From positions 1 through 44,247 of the forward strand of contig JAVBOE010000097.1 of assembly GCA_031550925.1 (NCBI GenBank): DNA of 44,247 bases. Direction: 5' to 3'. Position 1 is the first letter of the stretch. Each line of letters begins with the position of its first letter. Made by a program: the position numbers and the translations under genes. The notes under the pieces are model-generated. The model saw only the letters and a list, made by a program, of their open reading frames with translations, did no database searches and had not been told where the DNA came from. The DNA is from JAIRNF01 sp031550925. GTDB lineage: Bacteria > Bacteroidota > Bacteroidia > Bacteroidales > UBA932. Shown in pieces: positions 1 to 7,502 of this stretch.

Positions 1-149
1 CCGATATGCTGGATGATGAGCTTGAGAAAGAAATTAAGCAACATCTACCCGATCTTCCACATATATTTATCTCATCCATTACAGGTAAAGGCATACAAGA
101 GCTGAAAGATTTGCTTTGGAAAGAAATGAATAGTCAAGATAATGTTTAG
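1..149 (+). CDS. obgE: GTPase ObgE/CgtA, C-terminal end (partial)
   Basis: The frame beginning at base 3 gives 48 residues to a TAG at 147-149. They include the segment HIFISSITGKGIQELKDLLW, which fits the last part of the G domain of Obg GTPases: the G5 SxxTGKGI(x)EL motif followed by the closing helix. Obg binds 50S ribosomal precursors and acts in ribosome maturation and stress control. The protein stops soon after the G domain, as in the short Obg proteins of Bacteroidota, with no OCT domain visible. The start lies outside the window. Another TrmE/Era-type GTPase is possible because only the G5 region is present. Confidence 0.72.
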   Translation, partial: DMLDDELEKEIKQHLPDLPHIFISSITGKGIQELKDLLWKEMNSQDNV

Positions 150-249
150 TGACTAATGTTTAATTATTATTAACAGCTAATCAGAATCTCCTATTATTAA
201 GCACAACAACATTAATAACTAATCATTAAAAATTAATCATTATTCACTA

Positions 250-1221
250 ATGCTATATATTAACGATCAACACACCGATCCTTATTTTAACCTTGCAGCC
301 GAAGAATACGTGCTGAAAAATATATCCGACAATGTTTTCATGCTATGGCGAAACGAACCATCTATCATAGTTGGTAAGTTTCAGAACGCATTAGCAGAAG
401 TCAACCTCGACTTTGTGCAGCAAAACAAGATAAAAGTAGTGCGTCGCTTAACAGGTGGTGGCGCGGTATTTCACGATTTAGGCAACCTTAACTTTACTTT
501 TATAGAGAACGACAGCACCGGAGATTTTAAAACGTTTACCCAACCTATAATTGATATATTGGTTAAGCTGGGTGTTGATGCCCGTTTTGAGGGACGTAAC
601 GATCTCACTATTGAGGGAAAGAAGTTCTCAGGCAATGCGCAGTGTGTATATAAAAACCGCACACAGCATCATGGCACGTTGCTTTTCTCGGCTATAATGA
701 CCGATTTATCTGCAGCGTTACAGGTTAACCCTCTTAAATTTGAAGATAAGGCTGTAAAATCTGTTCGGAGCCGTGTTACCAACATTAGCGAGCATCTTAA
801 ACAACCGATGGATGTGCTTCAATTTCGCGATTTAGTTATGAAGCATATCATCGAAACTATTCCTAATTGCGTTGCCTACGAGTACACCCCGGAAGATATT
901 GCTCAAATAGAAAAACTACGAGATGAGAAATATTCAACTTGGGATTGGAATTTCGGACGCTCGCCAAAATACTCATCTTCGAAGCTGATTCGAACCACAG
1001 GTGGTAATCTCGAGGCACACTTAAACGTAGCAGAAGGGTGTATAAAAGATATTAAGCTATACGGCGATTTCTTTTTCTTTAAAGAGCTAAGCGAGCTGGA
1101 AAAAGAGCTGGCTGGTTGTCCACATGAGCGTAATGCTCTTTTGAAAAAGCTGAAAGAAGTAAGTATTCAAGATTATATTAGAAATACGACGCCCGAAGAG
1201 GTTGCCGAAGTGTTTTTTTAG
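250..1221 (+). CDS. lplA: Lipoate-protein ligase A
   Basis: This 323-residue protein is close to the usual LplA length (about 330). LplA activates free lipoate with ATP and transfers it to a lysine of the E2 or H proteins of 2-oxoacid dehydrogenases and glycine cleavage. Visible motifs are RRLTGGGAVFHD at residues 65-76 (lipoyl-AMP loop) and GRNDLTIEGKKFSGNAQ at about 115-131, which holds the conserved catalytic lysine region. The N-terminal domain resembles the biotin/lipoate ligase (BPL_LplA_LipB) fold. The last ~80 residues match the small C-terminal accessory domain, so this is the two-domain E. coli type. The ATG at 250 follows an AT-rich leader with no Shine-Dalgarno sequence. The cytoplasmic enzyme is probably transcribed alone or with the M19 gene 44 bases downstream. 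Confidence 0.95.
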   Translation: MLYINDQHTDPYFNLAAEEYVLKNISDNVFMLWRNEPSIIVGKFQNALAEVNLDFVQQNKIKVVRRLTGGGAVFHDLGNLNFTFIENDSTGDFKTFTQPIIDILVKLGVDARFEGRNDLTIEGKKFSGNAQCVYKNRTQHHGTLLFSAIMTDLSAALQVNPLKFEDKAVKSVRSRVTNISEHLKQPMDVLQFRDLVMKHIIETIPNCVAYEYTPEDIAQIEKLRDEKYSTWDWNFGRSPKYSSSKLIRTTGGNLEAHLNVAEGCIKDIKLYGDFFFFKELSELEKELAGCPHERNALLKKLKEVSIQDYIRNTTPEEVAEVFF

Positions 1222-1265
1222 TATTTTTATACTAAAATACTGCAAACAACCAAAAACCTTAACCT

Positions 1266-2387
1266 ATGAATAAGCTTTATCTTCTCACCCTGTTTTGTGT
1301 ACTTAGCCTGACAGCGTTTGGGCAAGCTAACGATGCCGAGCTGCTTAAACAAGCAAAAAATCTGCACCAACGAATATTTACCCTAGATAGCCACGCCGAT
1401 ACGCCCTCTCGCTTTACGCGCGACACCACTATAAACATAGGTGAGCGTGTCGATAAAGTAAGGGTCGATTTGGTTAAAATGGAAGAGGGACTTCTTGATG
1501 GTATTTTCTTTGCCGTTTTTTATGGACAAGGACCTCAAGTAGATAGTGCTCTTTCAATGGCATATCAAATTTCAAAAAAACAGCTAGAAAATATTCACCT
1601 TCAGGTAGAGCGTAACAACAATAGAGCTGCTGTTACAACCACACTTCAGCAAGCTTTACAGGCAAAGAAAGAGGGTAAGCGCGCTATCTTTATAGGTATA
1701 GAAAACGCATACTGCTTAGGCACTGATAAGCTAAGTGCCATGAATGAGTTTTATGACTTGGGTGCTCGCTACATTACGCTTTGCCACTCGAAAGATAGCG
1801 AAATATGTAAATCATCGGGAGAAGAAGGCGAAGACTATGGGCTTACCGATTCGGGAAAAGAGCTGATTGATGAGATGAATCGGCTAGGTATGATAGTTGA
1901 CATATCGCACGCATCCGATCAAACCGTGCGCGATGTGCTGGCATATACCAAAGTGCCTATCGTAGCATCTCATTCAAGCGTTCGTGCTCTATACAACCAT
2001 CCGCGTAACTTGAGCGATGAGCTTATCCGTGCAATAGCCGATAACGGCGGGGTTGTACAAGTGTCTATCTGGACCGGTTTCTTAAAATCAAAAGAGGATG
2101 GTAAAGCCACAGTTGCCGATGTAGTTGACCATATAGACTATGTTGTAAAGTTGGTAGGCATTGACCATGTTGGTTTTGGAAGCGATTTTGACGGTGGCGG
2201 CGATGTTGTTGGGTGCGAAAATGCTTCGGGAATTGTAAATATTACGGTAGAAATGCTTAGAAGAAGATATACCGAGGAGGATATTGAGAAGTTCTGGAGC
2301 TTAAACTTTTTCAGGGTTTTAGAAAAGGTTGAGCAGGTAGCCCACCCCAACCCTCCCAAAGGGAGGGAGTCTCTTGCTGCTGAGTAA
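1266..2387 (+). CDS. Membrane dipeptidase, peptidase family M19, exported
   Basis: This zinc dipeptidase of the renal-dipeptidase family has an N-terminal signal peptide (hydrophobic residues 4-18, cleavage near AFGQ). The binuclear metal ligands are visible: H43 and D45 in DSHAD, E146 in GIENA, H215 in DISHAS, H236 in ASHSS, with D307 in GFGSDFDG. The family hydrolyses dipeptides, including some with D-residues; here it probably acts in the periplasm. At 373 residues the length is normal, but the last ~17 residues (HPNPPKGRESLAAE and neighbours) are encoded by a GC-rich intergenic repeat with a CCCTCCC/GGGAGGG hairpin. The native C-terminus was therefore probably near residue 358 and the stop was displaced. 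The function call is firm; the tail is odd. Confidence 0.93.
   Translation: MNKLYLLTLFCVLSLTAFGQANDAELLKQAKNLHQRIFTLDSHADTPSRFTRDTTINIGERVDKVRVDLVKMEEGLLDGIFFAVFYGQGPQVDSALSMAYQISKKQLENIHLQVERNNNRAAVTTTLQQALQAKKEGKRAIFIGIENAYCLGTDKLSAMNEFYDLGARYITLCHSKDSEICKSSGEEGEDYGLTDSGKELIDEMNRLGMIVDISHASDQTVRDVLAYTKVPIVASHSSVRALYNHPRNLSDELIRAIADNGGVVQVSIWTGFLKSKEDGKATVADVVDHIDYVVKLVGIDHVGFGSDFDGGGDVVGCENASGIVNITVEMLRRRYTEEDIEKFWSLNFFRVLEKVEQVAHPNPPKGRESLAAE
2351..2367. repeat. GC hairpin inside the 3' end of the M19 gene
   Basis: CCCTCCC (2351-2357) and GGGAGGG (2361-2367) form a perfect 7-bp stem around AAA. The sequence resembles the CCCCAACCCTCCC(A)AAGGGAGGG dispersed intergenic elements I know from Bacteroidota genomes. 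Here it is translated as the tail of the upstream gene. It may act as a transcript-end hairpin. Confidence 0.6.
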
Positions 2388-2419
2388 GAAGAAGCCTAAC
2401 AAAGAGAGATGCTGTAGTT

Positions 2420-2488
2420 TTGCTCCATAGGAGCAACCTCTTTGTAGAAAGATTAAGTGATGGTTGGGGATTTTGCTCCTAATGGAGC
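2420..2488. repeat. Two short GCTCC...GGAGC hairpins
   Basis: TTGCTCC/GGAGCAA (2420-2426 and 2430-2436, loop ATA) and GCTCC/GGAGC (2475-2479 and 2484-2488, loop TAAT) are near-identical palindromes. A third copy lies at 2527-2542. Short palindromes of the type GCTCC-TAAT-GGAGC next to a CTACAAA motif are typical dispersed intergenic repeats in Bacteroidota. The function is unknown. Confidence 0.65.
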
Positions 2489-2510
2489 GGAAAAGCAGGC
2501 AAACAAATGG

Positions 2511-2599
2511 CTTGCTACAAAGATTTGGCTCCTAATGGAGCCCCACATTGAGTGGGATTTGCATAATGCCACTCAATGTAACCAGTTCGTTGTAGCAAG
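2511..2599. repeat. Nested stem-loop element (cruciform or structured RNA)
   Basis: The outer arms CTTGCTACAA (2511-2520) and TTGTAGCAAG (2590-2599) pair perfectly over 10 bp. Inside them lie two further perfect hairpins: GGCTCC-TAAT-GGAGCC (2527-2542) and ACATTGAGTGG (2545-2555) with CCACTCAATGT (2569-2579). Two hairpins inside a closing stem form a three-way junction of about 90 nt. It could be a MITE-like repeat or a structured transcript end. I see no coding potential. Confidence 0.65.
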
Positions 2600-2727
2600 A
2601 AGCCAACCCATTAAAAAATAAGGGATTGGTCAAAAAGTATAGATTTTAATTTTATTACATGTGTAAATCAATAATTTACATCCTACTATCTATCTTTTTT
2701 TAGCAATCCCGAAAATAAATAATTTGC

Positions 2728-3927
2728 ATGACCATAGGTGTTTTTTCCATCACGTCATCAATACATGATGCAGCGGTTCTAAACAAACGAGCTGAGCTGT
2801 TTCTAAATGAAATCAGGCAGGAGACGGGCTTTGAGCTGAACTATTTAGGTGATGATTTTACACGCTATGACGAATTTGGTGTACAGCTTATTTTTATTCG
2901 TACAGGAGGCTCCGAGGGCAAATTTAAAGAGCTGTATCCATCGCTTAAATCTCCATTTTACTTATTGACAACAGGCGAGAACAACTCACTCGCAGCCTCA
3001 ATGGAAATACTTTCATTCCTCAGAGAGAAAGGCGAGAAGGCAGAAATCATTCATGGCAGTGTAAAGTATGTATCACAACGAATTACAACTATTATCAGAG
3101 TTGCTAATGCTATCAACAACCTTAAAGGGCAAAACTTTGGTGTAATCGGAGCGCCGTCAGACTGGTTAATATCAAGTCAAGCCGATTATGTCGCAGTAAA
3201 AAACAAGCTTGGTGTAAACCTTATAGATGTTACGATAGAAGAGTTTGTCGAAGAGATCAACAAAAACTCATATCCCGAAAGTGCCAAAAATTTTCTGAAC
3301 GCAGACTTTGATAAGTCAACTATACAAACGGCTCTATACGTATATGGCGCACTATTCCGACTTGCTCTAAAGTATCGCTTATCTGCCATTACGGTACGCT
3401 GCTTCGACCTGCTTAGCCTTAAATGTAATACCAGCTGCCTGGCTCTCGCCATTCTTAACAAAGACGAACTCACTGCCGCTTGCGAAGGAGATGTACCCGC
3501 AATGCTATCAATGGCTATTGCGCGCGAGCTGACAGGACAGAGCTCTTTCCAAGCCAACCCATCGAGCATTGATATAGATACCAACAAAGTAACCTTTGCG
3601 CACTGCACTATCCCACTCGATATGATAACGAACTATAAATTCGATACACATTTCGAATCGGGCTTGGGTGTTGCCATTAAAGGAGAAGTACCTACCGGAG
3701 ATGCAACCATATTTAAAGTATCGGGCAACTTGAGCCAGTATTTTGTTTCGGATGCTAAGCTGGAAGCCAACTTAAACAGCCCGCATTTATGCCGTACACA
3801 GGTCATCATAAAACCAAACAAGAGCGTCGAATACTTTTTAAAAGATTCGATAGGCAACCATCATATCATCATGTTAGGTAAGCACGAAAAATTAATAGAC
3901 GAATTTTTCAAGACGTTAAACATTTAG
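2728..3927 (+). CDS. L-fucose/L-arabinose isomerase-fold protein
   Basis: This 399-residue cytoplasmic protein has no signal peptide. The N-terminal half has Rossmann-like segments typical of the fucose isomerase superfamily (GVFSITSSIHD at the start, GQNFGVIGAPSDWLISS at about 134-150). The C-terminal half has CFDLLSLKCNTSCLALA followed by ACEGDVPAMLSMAIAREL and an FAHCTIPL segment. In family members the corresponding region carries the glutamate, aspartate and histidine that bind the catalytic metal; here E (ACEGD) and H (AHC) are visible. The family interconverts aldoses and ketoses, but the substrate cannot be read from this sequence and no sugar-catabolism genes flank it. It stands alone between two intergenic regions. 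It could be a Bacteroidales protein of related fold with another activity. Confidence 0.75.
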   Translation: MTIGVFSITSSIHDAAVLNKRAELFLNEIRQETGFELNYLGDDFTRYDEFGVQLIFIRTGGSEGKFKELYPSLKSPFYLLTTGENNSLAASMEILSFLREKGEKAEIIHGSVKYVSQRITTIIRVANAINNLKGQNFGVIGAPSDWLISSQADYVAVKNKLGVNLIDVTIEEFVEEINKNSYPESAKNFLNADFDKSTIQTALYVYGALFRLALKYRLSAITVRCFDLLSLKCNTSCLALAILNKDELTAACEGDVPAMLSMAIARELTGQSSFQANPSSIDIDTNKVTFAHCTIPLDMITNYKFDTHFESGLGVAIKGEVPTGDATIFKVSGNLSQYFVSDAKLEANLNSPHLCRTQVIIKPNKSVEYFLKDSIGNHHIIMLGKHEKLIDEFFKTLNI

Positions 3928-3967
3928 TAGTTTATTTAGTCTAATTTAAAATTAACGAAAAGTTTTT

Positions 3968-3975
3968 TAACTTTG
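3968..3975 (+). promoter_or_regulatory. TAnnTTTG -7 element before the winged-helix gene
   Basis: TAACTTTG matches the Bacteroidota housekeeping -7 consensus TAnnTTTG, 73 bases upstream of the ATG at 4048. No clear TTG -33 element is visible. It would drive the small wHTH gene and dgkA. Confidence 0.45.
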
Positions 3976-4047
3976 ATAAGCGTAGCATAATATCTAGATT
4001 TGCGATATTGCGCTGTTATTTATTTAATTACTTAATATCATACTAAC

Positions 4048-4224
4048 ATGACCACAGAAGAAAAAGTACTGGAAACAATGCGTAAAGCAGGCGAACCTGT
4101 TAATGCCGGTAAAATTGCCGAACTATCGGGTCTTGACAAGAAGGAAGTTGAAAAGGCAATGACCAAGCTAAAAGCAAGTGGTGCTATTGTTTCGCCAAAA
4201 CGCTGTTTCTGGGAGCCTAAGTAA
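4048..4224 (+). CDS. Small winged-helix DNA-binding-like protein (58 aa)
   Basis: ATG at 4048 to TAA at 4222-4224 gives 58 residues, beginning MTTEEKVLETMRKAGEPVNA and ending CFWEPK. The pattern is an N-terminal helix, a GxPVNAGKIAELSGLDKKEVEKAM helix-turn-helix and a wing-like SGAIVSPKRC strand pair. This is a minimal winged helix like the DNA-binding half of MarR/ArsR-type regulators. Short proteins of this kind occur widely in Bacteroidota, where their targets are not known to me. It is too short for a separate sensor domain, but a cysteine (RCFW) near the C-terminus could sense redox or metal. dgkA starts 6-9 bases downstream, so the two are co-transcribed. Confidence 0.85.
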   Translation: MTTEEKVLETMRKAGEPVNAGKIAELSGLDKKEVEKAMTKLKASGAIVSPKRCFWEPK

Positions 4225-4233
4225 CCGTATGTG

Positions 4234-4638
4234 ATGAACGACAAAGAGTACCAACCCAAACGTACACTTCGCAAACACTTATTAAGCTATGTTTATGCCG
4301 CACGTGGTATAGTGCAGCTCTTTAAAACAGAGCTTAATGCATGGGTACATTTTAGCATCGCGATTTGTACAATAGTGTTGGGATTTGTTTTCAATATTTC
4401 GAGTATGGAGTGGGTTGCCATAGCGTTAAGCTGTGGCTTGGTTTTAGGAGCCGAAGCAATGAATACGGCTATCGAGTATCTTGCTAACTGCTATACAACC
4501 CAGAAAAACGAACAAATACGGAAGGTAAAAGATATTGCTGCCGGAGCAGTTTTAATTTCAGCTCTTGCCGCCTTAGCTGTCGGACTCATTATATTTCTCC
4601 CCAAATTTCTTTCATTAATTACAGAATCGATAATTTAA
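4234..4638 (+). CDS. dgkA: Diacylglycerol kinase / undecaprenol kinase (DgkA family)
   Basis: This 134-residue integral membrane kinase has three hydrophobic segments (about 37-55, 60-76 and 105-127) and the family signature EAMNTAIEYL, with the E and N that coordinate Mg-ATP. DgkA-family enzymes phosphorylate diacylglycerol or, in many bacteria, undecaprenol, feeding lipid carrier recycling for cell wall synthesis. The frame is also open from a GTG at 4231, but the adjacent ATG at 4234 is the more natural start. It lies directly behind the small winged-helix gene and is probably in the same transcript. The length is normal (110-140). Whether the substrate is DAG or undecaprenol cannot be decided here. 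Confidence 0.9.
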   Translation: MNDKEYQPKRTLRKHLLSYVYAARGIVQLFKTELNAWVHFSIAICTIVLGFVFNISSMEWVAIALSCGLVLGAEAMNTAIEYLANCYTTQKNEQIRKVKDIAAGAVLISALAALAVGLIIFLPKFLSLITESII

Positions 4639-4672
4639 CTATTTGAATAGTTTAACAACTATAAAAATAGTT

Positions 4673-4680
4673 TATATTTG
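4673..4680 (+). promoter_or_regulatory. TAnnTTTG element upstream of the OMP gene
   Basis: TATATTTG matches the -7 consensus, 230 bases before the ATG at 4912. A small hairpin follows it, AACCCTT (4721-4727) with AAGGGTT (4734-4740). If it is used, the receptor mRNA has a leader over 200 nt long. Otherwise the 273-base gap 4639-4911 is featureless AT-rich DNA. Confidence 0.3.
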
Positions 4681-4911
4681 TCTTTATTCTAATAATAAAA
4701 ACGCTATGCATTTGATTTTAAACCCTTATTGTCAAGGGTTAGATAATATATTTGAAAAAATATATACCATGCATAACATAGTACTGAAAAATTATCATAT
4801 CTTTGCAATACCATTTTTGATATAAAAACATGTTAATAGTGTAACGTTCTCAGATAAAATGAGTCTTTAATAGCAGTAATACATCAATAATCATAAATAA
4901 TACCCAAAAGC

Positions 4912-7371
4912 ATGAAACAAATTCTGACCCTATTAATCCTATCCGCCGTTTTTTTCTCTAGTAGCTCGCATGCACAACAAAAAACTACATATAACATTAA
5001 AGGAGCGGTTGTTGATACAACCACTAACACTCCGGTCCAATATTCAACGCTCTCTATTGCCACAAAAGCCGCACCCGACAAGCAGGTAAAGGTTTTGGCC
5101 ACAGATGACAAGGGAAACTTTCAGATAGGTTTAAATAGCATAGGAGAATATATCTTGTCTGTGTTTTATTTTGGCAACAAAGCCACAGATATACCTTTCA
5201 CAGTAGAAGAGGGTAAGAAAACCGTAGATTTAGGAACCATACGTATTACTGATGTTAGCCAGCTGGAAGAGGTTGTTGTTGTAGCCCAAAAACCGTTGAT
5301 TAAGGTAGAAATGGATAGGTTAACCTATGATACGGAAAGCGACCCCGATTCGAGAACGGAAACAGCGCTTGAAATGCTAAAGAAAGTGCCTATGGTTACA
5401 GTAGACGGTGAAGATAAGATACAGCTAAAAGGCTCAACAAACTTTAAGGTATATGTAAATGGTAAACCATCTACTATGATTACCAATAACCCGAGCGAAG
5501 TGCTAAAAAGCATGCCTGCTGCAAACATCAAAAATATTGAAGTAATTACCGATCCGGGCGCAAAGTATGATGCAGAAGGTATTGGCGGTATCATCAACAT
5601 AACTATGGCTAAAAGCGGTGATGATGGCTACACGGCAACCGTTGGTGCCAACGTAACTACGCTGGGTGGATATGGTGGTAATGCAAACCTCACACTTAAA
5701 CAAGGAAAGCTTGGATTTTCCGGTTACTACGGCTATAATTATCGGAAATCTCCGGAAAGCACATCTTCCTCATACCGGGAAGACTATGCTAATAATACTA
5801 TCTTAAACCAGATAGGACACCCAAGCAGCAATAAAAACAATAACCAATGGGGAAGTGCAGAGCTAAGCTACGAGTTCGACACCCTAAATATGGTTACTAT
5901 TGCAGCAACACGTTATTTTGGGAACCATAAAACCAATGGTACCACATCTACCGATCTATCAGGCGGAAGTAATCCATACTCATACACTCGCAAAACTAGC
6001 TATGAAGGGGACTGGGGAAGCACAGAGCTTAATGCAAACTACCAAAGATCTTTTAAGAAAAAAGGGATGCTGTTAACCGCTTCCTACAAATATAATGGCT
6101 CGCCGGATAATACAAGCTATGAAACCGAACTTTACGATTTAGTAAACTACCCCCAGATGTGGGAGCGTAGCAGTGACGAAGCGTCTACTAAAGAACATAC
6201 CTTTCAGCTAGATTATGTAAATCCTATTAGTAGTAAGCATACTGTTGAGGTGGGTGCAAAATACATTATTCGCCTTAACGATAGCGATCCATTTTTTGAA
6301 GAGTACGACTACCTTACCAACTCATGGCAGCATAATACCAACAAAGAAAATCCGCTAGATTACAGGCAGGATATTCTTTCGGGATACGCCTCATACAGCT
6401 ATAAGCTGAAAAAGCTGGGATTTAAAGCCGGGCTCAGAGTTGAAAATACCGATAACGATCTTAACTTTAAAACAACAGGTAACGTAAAGAACAGCACAAC
6501 AGATGTTGTACCTTCAGCCGCCATTTCTTACCAGCTTGGGATGACAAAAACGCTGCGCTTTAACTACAACATGCGCATTCTTAGACCTAACATTTGGCGC
6601 CTAAATCCTTTTAAAAACGAGAGCGACCCAACCTCTGTTCGTTATGGCAACCCAAATCTAGAATCGGAAGATAGCCACAGCTTTTCATTAACCTATGGAA
6701 GCTTTGCTCAAAAAATAAACTTCAATGCATCATTAAGATATAACATATCTACCAATGCAATACAAGAGTACTCATTCGTAGCAGGAGATAATAAGCTGCA
6801 CACTACTTACGATAATATTGGTAAAAATCAATCTGTAGGTGTGAGTCTTTATGGTAGCTGGACTCCCATAAAAGATTTACGACTAATGATCAACGGAAAC
6901 ATTATCTATGCTGATATTAAGACCGAATCGACAAATGGAACCTCTAACAGCGGCTTTGGTGGTAATGGTTATTTTAACGCATCATACTCTTTCTTAAAAT
7001 CTTTCCGTGCAGGCATTTTTGGCGGATTCTATATGCAGCCCGTTAGTATGCAAAGCAAAATGTCTACTCATTCATTCATGGGGCTAGCTTTAGGAAAAGA
7101 TTTCTTCGACAAGAAGCTTAGCGTTAATATCAACGTGCAAGATCCGTTCAGAAAAACAGCAAAATTCACACGTGAAACTCAGGGAAAAACATTTTACGAA
7201 GAAAGTATCTTCAAAAATCAGCAGCAGAGTGTGGGCTTCAGAGTTTCATATAGGTTTGGTAACCTAAAGAACCAACAAATTAAGAAAGTTCAGCGCGGTA
7301 TTTCTAATGATGATGTTATGCAAGGCGGAAACAGCAGTAGCGGATCGGGAAATACTCCCACAACAAACTAG
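4912..7371 (+). CDS. Outer-membrane beta-barrel protein, TonB-receptor relative (OMP_b-brl_3 type)
   Basis: This 819-residue outer-membrane protein has a signal peptide at 1-21 (cleavage near SHAQQ). A carboxypeptidase-regulatory-like beta-sandwich follows at about 27-105 (YNIKGAVVDTTTNTPVQYST). A plug-like domain at about 115-225 contains the receptor motif IEVITDPGAKYDAEGIGGIINI. A long barrel continues to about 790 with alternating aromatic strands and YRFG-type final strands. The last ~25 residues are a Ser/Gly/Asn/Thr tail beyond the barrel. Such proteins are SusC/TonB-receptor relatives, often lacking a partner lipoprotein; no SusD gene is adjacent. The imported or bound substrate is unknown. 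It appears monocistronic and is followed by a long inverted repeat. Confidence 0.88.
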   Translation: MKQILTLLILSAVFFSSSSHAQQKTTYNIKGAVVDTTTNTPVQYSTLSIATKAAPDKQVKVLATDDKGNFQIGLNSIGEYILSVFYFGNKATDIPFTVEEGKKTVDLGTIRITDVSQLEEVVVVAQKPLIKVEMDRLTYDTESDPDSRTETALEMLKKVPMVTVDGEDKIQLKGSTNFKVYVNGKPSTMITNNPSEVLKSMPAANIKNIEVITDPGAKYDAEGIGGIINITMAKSGDDGYTATVGANVTTLGGYGGNANLTLKQGKLGFSGYYGYNYRKSPESTSSSYREDYANNTILNQIGHPSSNKNNNQWGSAELSYEFDTLNMVTIAATRYFGNHKTNGTTSTDLSGGSNPYSYTRKTSYEGDWGSTELNANYQRSFKKKGMLLTASYKYNGSPDNTSYETELYDLVNYPQMWERSSDEASTKEHTFQLDYVNPISSKHTVEVGAKYIIRLNDSDPFFEEYDYLTNSWQHNTNKENPLDYRQDILSGYASYSYKLKKLGFKAGLRVENTDNDLNFKTTGNVKNSTTDVVPSAAISYQLGMTKTLRFNYNMRILRPNIWRLNPFKNESDPTSVRYGNPNLESEDSHSFSLTYGSFAQKINFNASLRYNISTNAIQEYSFVAGDNKLHTTYDNIGKNQSVGVSLYGSWTPIKDLRLMINGNIIYADIKTESTNGTSNSGFGGNGYFNASYSFLKSFRAGIFGGFYMQPVSMQSKMSTHSFMGLALGKDFFDKKLSVNINVQDPFRKTAKFTRETQGKTFYEESIFKNQQQSVGFRVSYRFGNLKNQQIKKVQRGISNDDVMQGGNSSSGSGNTPTTN

Positions 7372-7375
7372 AGCT

Positions 7376-7448
7376 TAATGTAACAATATGAAAATGTGAG
7401 AATGAGGTTTACAGCCATACATTCTCACATTTTCATATTGTTACATTA
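7376..7448. repeat. 29-bp perfect inverted repeat with 15-nt loop
   Basis: The left arm (7376-7404, beginning TAATGTAACAATATG and ending GTGAGAATG) is the exact reverse complement of the right arm (7420-7448). The loop is AGGTTTACAGCCATA. It sits between the OMP stop and plsC. It is AT-rich, far longer than a normal terminator and has no T-run of its own. It could be a transcript-end hairpin or a palindromic dispersed element. Confidence 0.8.
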
Positions 7449-7502
7449 GTAAATTTAAAATTTAGGTATCTTTACTTCCTGTAACCGCAATTAAACGCAA
7501 GC

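Larger units (their letters stand above)
2388..2727. other. Gene-free region with a cluster of stem-loop repeats
   Basis: No credible ORF is present. The first ~210 bases are packed with inverted repeats (listed separately). From about 2615 to 2727 the DNA is AT-rich and probably holds the promoter of the next gene. No clear TAnnTTTG was found close to its ATG; the nearest candidate is a TATCTTTT at about 2690. Confidence 0.6.

Noticed and set aside
150..249. TTAAT-rich leader before lplA as a possible origin or regulator
   Set aside because: The repetitiveness is low-complexity AT spacer seen elsewhere in the window; no DnaA-box cluster was found.
4643..4825. 60-residue frame between dgkA and the OMP gene
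   Set aside because: The AT-rich composition and lack of any domain make it look like spacer.
4912..7371. A SusC/SusD polysaccharide-utilisation locus
   Set aside because: There is no SusD-like lipoprotein or carbohydrate-active enzyme next to the receptor, and the nearby fucose-isomerase-like gene is separated by unrelated genes.
7376..7448. Inverted repeat as ends of an insertion sequence
   Set aside because: The arms are only 15 bases apart, with no transposase or target duplication.
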